NCBI RefSeq assembly: GCF_027922165.1 | Contig: NZ_BSFD01000009.1 | Span: 124,001 to 188,000 of the forward strand | DNA from: Brevundimonas intermedia | GTDB taxonomy: Bacteria > Pseudomonadota > Alphaproteobacteria > Caulobacterales > Caulobacteraceae | Direction of reading: 5' to 3' | Length of the DNA stretch: 64,000 nt | Shown: positions 60,821 to 64,000 of the stretch, piece by piece | How positions within the stretch are numbered: position 1 is the first letter of the stretch | Layout: the number at the start of each line of letters is the position of its first letter | The notes under the pieces: model-generated | Database searches by the model: none | Told to the model about the DNA's origin: nothing | Seen by the model: only the letters and a program-made list of their open reading frames with translations | Translations under genes and position numbers: made by a program

Positions 60821-61567
60821 TCACAGTTCCTGTGCAGTGGGGCGGAACAGTATTTCGTTGATCCCGACGTCCTCGGGCTCGTTGATGGCGAAGGCGACCA
60901 GTCGGGCCAAGGTCTCGGCGGGCACGCCGATCTGGCCGACGTAGTCCTGGTTGGCCTTCTGGACGTCAGTCTCACTGATATGGTCGAGAAGTTCGGTTTT
61001 CACCGCTCCGGGGGAGATGATCGTGGTGCGGATGTTGTGGGGCGCCATCTCCTGCCGCAAGCCTTCGGACAGTGCGCGCACCGCGAACTTGGTCGCTGAA
61101 TAGACGGCAGAGCCGCCGAAAAGCTTGTGGCCCGCGACGGAAGAGATGTTGATGATGTGGCCTGACTTTTGGGCAATCATGTGCGGAAGGGCGGCTGCGA
61201 CGCCATAGAGCACGCCCTTCAGATTGACGTCGATCATCTGGTCCCACTCGTCAACCTTGACCCGTTCCAGCGGCGACAGGGGCATGATTCCGGCGTTGTT
61301 GATCAGCACGTCGACCCGCCCGTAGGTGTCGACGGCGGCGCCGACAAGTCGTTGGAGGTCGTCCCGGCGGGTTACGTCCGTCGCCACGGCGACGGCCTTG
61401 CCGCCTGCGGCGACAATCTCGGCCACAAGGGCCTCGATACGGTCGGCCCGCCGGGCGCCGAGGACAACGGCCGCGCCCTTCGCGGCCAGGTGGCGCGCTG
61501 CCGCCGCGCCCATGCCGCTGGATGCGCCGGTGATGACGACGGTCTTGCCTGTGATGTTGTCGGTCAT
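60821..61567 (-). CDS. Short-chain dehydrogenase/reductase
   Basis: A 248-aa classical [11 protein letters not shown] (13-20), NNAG 90-93, catalytic Ser142/143, Tyr156 and Lys160 in YSATK. Arg39/Arg40 after the second strand (GARRADR) suggests NADPH. Similar to YdfG-like oxidoreductases. Overlaps the cupin gene end by 4 nt. Confidence 0.9.
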   Translation of the reverse strand: MTDNITGKTVVITGASSGMGAAAARHLAAKGAAVVLGARRADRIEALVAEIVAAGGKAVAVATDVTRRDDLQRLVGAAVDTYGRVDVLINNAGIMPLSPLERVKVDEWDQMIDVNLKGVLYGVAAALPHMIAQKSGHIINISSVAGHKLFGGSAVYSATKFAVRALSEGLRQEMAPHNIRTTIISPGAVKTELLDHISETDVQKANQDYVGQIGVPAETLARLVAFAINEPEDVGINEILFRPTAQEL

Positions 61568-62076
61568 TTCTGGTCAGCCTCTGCTGCGCTCGTCGAGGAC
61601 TCGGCGAGGTATTGTTCGTCCGTCACATGCTCCATCCAGGTGACGGGAGAGCCATTCTGGCTTTCTTGGATGGCGATGTGGGTCATAGCGGCGTGCGGCG
61701 TTGCGCCGTGCCAGTGCTTGTGTTCCGGCGGGCACCACAGGATGTCGCCCGCATGGAACTCCAGCTTCGGTCCGCCTTCGATCTGGGTCCAGCCGACGCC
61801 CTCGGTGACGATCAGGGTCTGGCCGGCCGGATGCTTGTGCCAGGCGGTGCGGGCGCCGGGTTCGAAGTGGACGATGGCCCCGCCGACGCGCGACGGTGTC
61901 TCGCGCTGAAACTGGCCGCTGATGGTGACGCGGCCGGTGAACCATTCGGCCGGACCCTCGATTGTGGTCTGGTCGGCCTTACGGGTGATTTCCATGACGG
62001 GGGCGTTTCCTTGCGTCTGCAGGGGGGCTTCGCCGCTGAAAAGTGCGGTCGTGGCGGAGAGAATCGAAGTGATCAC
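61564..62076 (-). CDS. Cupin-domain protein
   Basis: A 170-aa single-domain cupin with metal-site pattern [20 protein letters not shown] (His80, His82, Gln86) and a later [15 protein letters not shown] (His123). The hydrophobic N-terminus ([15 protein letters not shown]) may be an export signal. The style is that of cupins next to carboxymuconolactone decarboxylase-like or (R)-mandelonitrile-lyase-type enzymes. Between hydrolase and SDR genes with 4-nt overlaps. Confidence 0.85.
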   Translation of the reverse strand: MITSILSATTALFSGEAPLQTQGNAPVMEITRKADQTTIEGPAEWFTGRVTISGQFQRETPSRVGGAIVHFEPGARTAWHKHPAGQTLIVTEGVGWTQIEGGPKLEFHAGDILWCPPEHKHWHGATPHAAMTHIAIQESQNGSPVTWMEHVTDEQYLAESSTSAAEADQK

Positions 62077-63167
62077 GACAGATGCTCCTGGAAGAATTCG
62101 GTCAGCCGATCGAACGGGATCAGATCGACGCGGTCATAGAGATCAACGTGGCTGGCGCCCGGAATGATCAACAGTTCCTTGGGCTCGGCCGCCGCCGCGA
62201 AGGCCGTTTCGCTGAAGTAGCGCGAGTGGGCGTTCTCGCCATGGATCAGCAGAATAGGTCGCGGCGAGATCTCGGCAATGTAGGTCATCAGTGGGAAGTT
62301 CATGAACGACAGCGGGGTCGTGATCGTCCAGGCATTGCCCGAGTTCACCGCGCGCGCATGGTAACCGCGCGGCGTCATATAGTAGGCGTGGTAGTCGACC
62401 AGGAACTGCGGCTCACCGCCCTTCAGTTCGTTGGCCGCCGGGCCGTAAGCCGGGGCGCCGTTGCGGGCATCGATCCATCGCTGGCGGCTCATCTGCTCCA
62501 GCGACTGTGCCCGCTGTTCCGGCGTGACGCTGTCGTTGTAGCCGCGCGACATGACGCGGCTCATGTCATACATGGTGCTGGTCGCCACGGCCTTGACGCG
62601 TTTGTCGGTCGCGACGGCGTTCAGCGCCATCCCGCCCCATCCGCAGATGCCGATGACGCCGATCCGCTCCTGATCGACCGACGGGTGCAGGCCGAGGAAG
62701 TCGACCGCCGCCATGAAGTCTTCGGTGTTGATGTCGGGCGAGGCGAGGTTGCGGGGCTCGCCGCCGCTCTCGCCGGTGAAGGACGCGTCAAACGCCAGGG
62801 CGACGAAGCCGCGCGCCGCCATGGTCTGGGCGTAGAGGCCGGACGACTGCTCCTTGACCGCGCCGAACGGCCCGCCGACGGCGAGCGCCGCCAGACGTTC
62901 TCCATCGCGCCCCTTGGGTCGGTACAGGTCGCCGCTCAGGGTGACGCCGTAACGGTTGGTGAAGCTGACCTTCTGATGATCGACGGCTTCGTTGCGGGGG
63001 AACACCTTGTCCCAGTTACTGGTCATAGTCGTTGCCTTTGCATCGGGTGTGGGAAGGAAGGACGCGACGGCGAGGGCGGTCACGCCGGCGCCGGTCAGTT
63101 TCATCAGGCCTCGACGGTCCATCGCGGGGGACGGCCGGGTCTGAAGGTCGATGGAAGTCGGGGTCAT
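62073..63167 (-). CDS. Exported alpha/beta hydrolase with Cys nucleophile motif
   Basis: A 364-aa product from ATG complement 63165-63167; an internal ATG 15 codons on ([20 protein letters not shown]) would start directly at the Tat-like signal (DRRGLMK). Hydrolase core: the nucleophile elbow reads GICGWGG with Cys175, as in dienelactone hydrolases, not the usual GxSxG; acid in [13 protein letters not shown] and His in GASHVDLYD. Substrate unknown. Confidence 0.85.
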   Translation of the reverse strand: MTPTSIDLQTRPSPAMDRRGLMKLTGAGVTALAVASFLPTPDAKATTMTSNWDKVFPRNEAVDHQKVSFTNRYGVTLSGDLYRPKGRDGERLAALAVGGPFGAVKEQSSGLYAQTMAARGFVALAFDASFTGESGGEPRNLASPDINTEDFMAAVDFLGLHPSVDQERIGVIGICGWGGMALNAVATDKRVKAVATSTMYDMSRVMSRGYNDSVTPEQRAQSLEQMSRQRWIDARNGAPAYGPAANELKGGEPQFLVDYHAYYMTPRGYHARAVNSGNAWTITTPLSFMNFPLMTYIAEISPRPILLIHGENAHSRYFSETAFAAAAEPKELLIIPGASHVDLYDRVDLIPFDRLTEFFQEHLS

Positions 63168-63187
63168 GTCGGTTCCGGGGTCTGTGT

Positions 63188-64000
63188 TCAGCGGGGTTTC
63201 AGCAGGGCGTGGCCGTCGCGGACGATCAGGACGGCCATGGCGGCGAGAGCGACGCTGGCGATCAGGACGGCGCTGATCGAGAGGTGGTCCAGCAGCAGGC
63301 CGCCGATGACGGCGCCCAAAAGGATCGAGGCCTGGACGGCGGCGACCATCAGGCCGCCTGCAGCTTCCGGCGCATCGTCGGCGTTCTGGGACATCCAGGT
63401 CATCCAGATTACCGACATTGCGGTGTTCATCGCGCCCCAGATGACCAGAAGTAGGCCGACTGCAATCGGCCAGGCGCCGACGACCAGCAGGCCTGCGGTG
63501 ACCAAGCCCATGATCAGAGCCGGCAGTCGCAGAAGCCGCGAGACGTCGCCGGTGATGAAGCGCCCTGAGGCCCAGGTGCCGACAAAGCCGGCGCAACCGA
63601 GTGCGAGCAGGAGGATCGAGAGGCTGGAGACGCCCACGCCTGTAACCTGTTCGAGGAAGGGGCGCAGATAGGTGAAGAGAGTGAAGGCCGATCCCCAGGA
63701 CAGCATCGAGGCGATTAGGCCGGTCAGGAAATACCGGCGACGCAGCAGGTCGAGCATGTCGCTGATCCCCCGGTGTCCACGGGCGGGCAGCGACGGCAGG
63801 GCGACGAGGTGCCAGACCAGGTTGGCGGCCACGAGCGGCGTCAGCGCCCAGAAGACCGAGCGCCAGCCGAACAGCTCCCCCAAGTAACTGCCGATCGGCG
63901 CGGCGAAGGCGGCGGCGATCGCCTGCCCGCCATACATCAGGGCCAGGGCGCGCGGGATATCCGACACCGGCGCCAGCCGCATGATGACGGAGGTCGCCAG
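63188..64000 (-). CDS. MFS transporter, C-terminal part (runs off window)
   Basis: At least 270 residues of a 12-span MFS sugar/drug exporter of the AraJ/arabinose-efflux type: ALALMYGGQAIAAAFAAPIG (with the GxxIGSxLG-type fifth-helix pattern), then six further spans to the C-terminus. The 5' end lies beyond the window. First visible gene of the leftward cluster. Confidence 0.88.
   Translation of the reverse strand: MATSVIMRLAPVSDIPRALALMYGGQAIAAAFAAPIGSYLGELFGWRSVFWALTPLVAANLVWHLVALPSLPARGHRGISDMLDLLRRRYFLTGLIASMLSWGSAFTLFTYLRPFLEQVTGVGVSSLSILLLALGCAGFVGTWASGRFITGDVSRLLRLPALIMGLVTAGLLVVGAWPIAVGLLLVIWGAMNTAMSVIWMTWMSQNADDAPEAAGGLMVAAVQASILLGAVIGGLLLDHLSISAVLIASVALAAMAVLIVRDGHALLKPR

Overview
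The window is high-GC DNA from an alphaproteobacterium, most likely a member of the Caulobacteraceae (Brevundimonas- or Caulobacter-like). This is inferred from base composition, the fabA-fabB and ubiE-ubiB arrangements, and product similarity; no species can be assigned by eye. Three parts are visible: host chromosome (1-17036), a complete-looking temperate siphovirus prophage (17037-56240), and host chromosome again (56241-64000).

Left host part: the 5' end of hisS, hslV, a tandem pair of BLUF photoreceptor-type genes (the first lacking all photochemical residues), a MoeB/ThiF-type E1 enzyme, a helical protein of unknown function, a D-2-hydroxyacid dehydrogenase, an SH3-like secreted protein, fabA-fabB (anaerobic unsaturated fatty-acid synthesis), a GNAT acetyltransferase, several lipoproteins including an EF-hand protein, arfB (ribosome rescue), ubiE-ubiB (ubiquinone), a Crp/Fnr regulator, phhB and an SDR, ending at tRNA-Arg(CCG).

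Prophage: integration used the 3' part of tRNA-Arg(CCG). A 47-bp direct repeat (17037-17083 and 56194-56240) marks attL and attR, and the tyrosine integrase stop codon directly abuts the attR core. From left to right: a small rightward early or accessory block with an SRAP (YedK/HMCES-type) protein; a leftward lysis cassette (M15 endolysin with overlapping Rz/Rz1 spanins); a rightward cassette with an OafA-type acyltransferase; the long leftward HK97/lambda-like late operon (44335 down to 23774: TerL, portal, ClpP-like protease, capsid, connector and joining proteins, tail tube, a G/GT chaperone pair with an apparent -1 frameshift site, tape measure, tail tip, and a glycine-rich/propeller adhesin), interrupted by a rightward secreted-peptide moron; a leftward replication operon (49958 down to 46088: Cro, CII-like, an HTH replication initiator carrying an iteron array inside its own gene); a rightward lysogeny module (CI-like repressor with a degenerate S24 domain, an unknown 417-aa protein, a stand-alone degenerate S24 protein); a leftward pair of paralogous membrane proteins, probably morons; and a rightward nuclease / excisionase-like / hypothetical / integrase end module.

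Right host part: a DUF4173-type membrane protein with an OmpR-family regulator and histidine kinase (CreBC-like arrangement), a 365-bp gene-free stretch, then a leftward MFS / alpha-beta hydrolase / cupin / SDR cluster, three of whose genes overlap by 4 bp. The MFS gene runs off the window end.

Most interesting for follow-up: the lysogeny module with two S24 folds that both lack the catalytic dyad, with repressor-operator-like sites on both sides of the repressor gene; the tandem membrane proteins sharing a WVQAxGSI core; the degenerate/intact BLUF pair; the glycine-rich adhesin interrupted by a propeller; the origin iterons; and start-less ORFs flanking the acyltransferase cassette.
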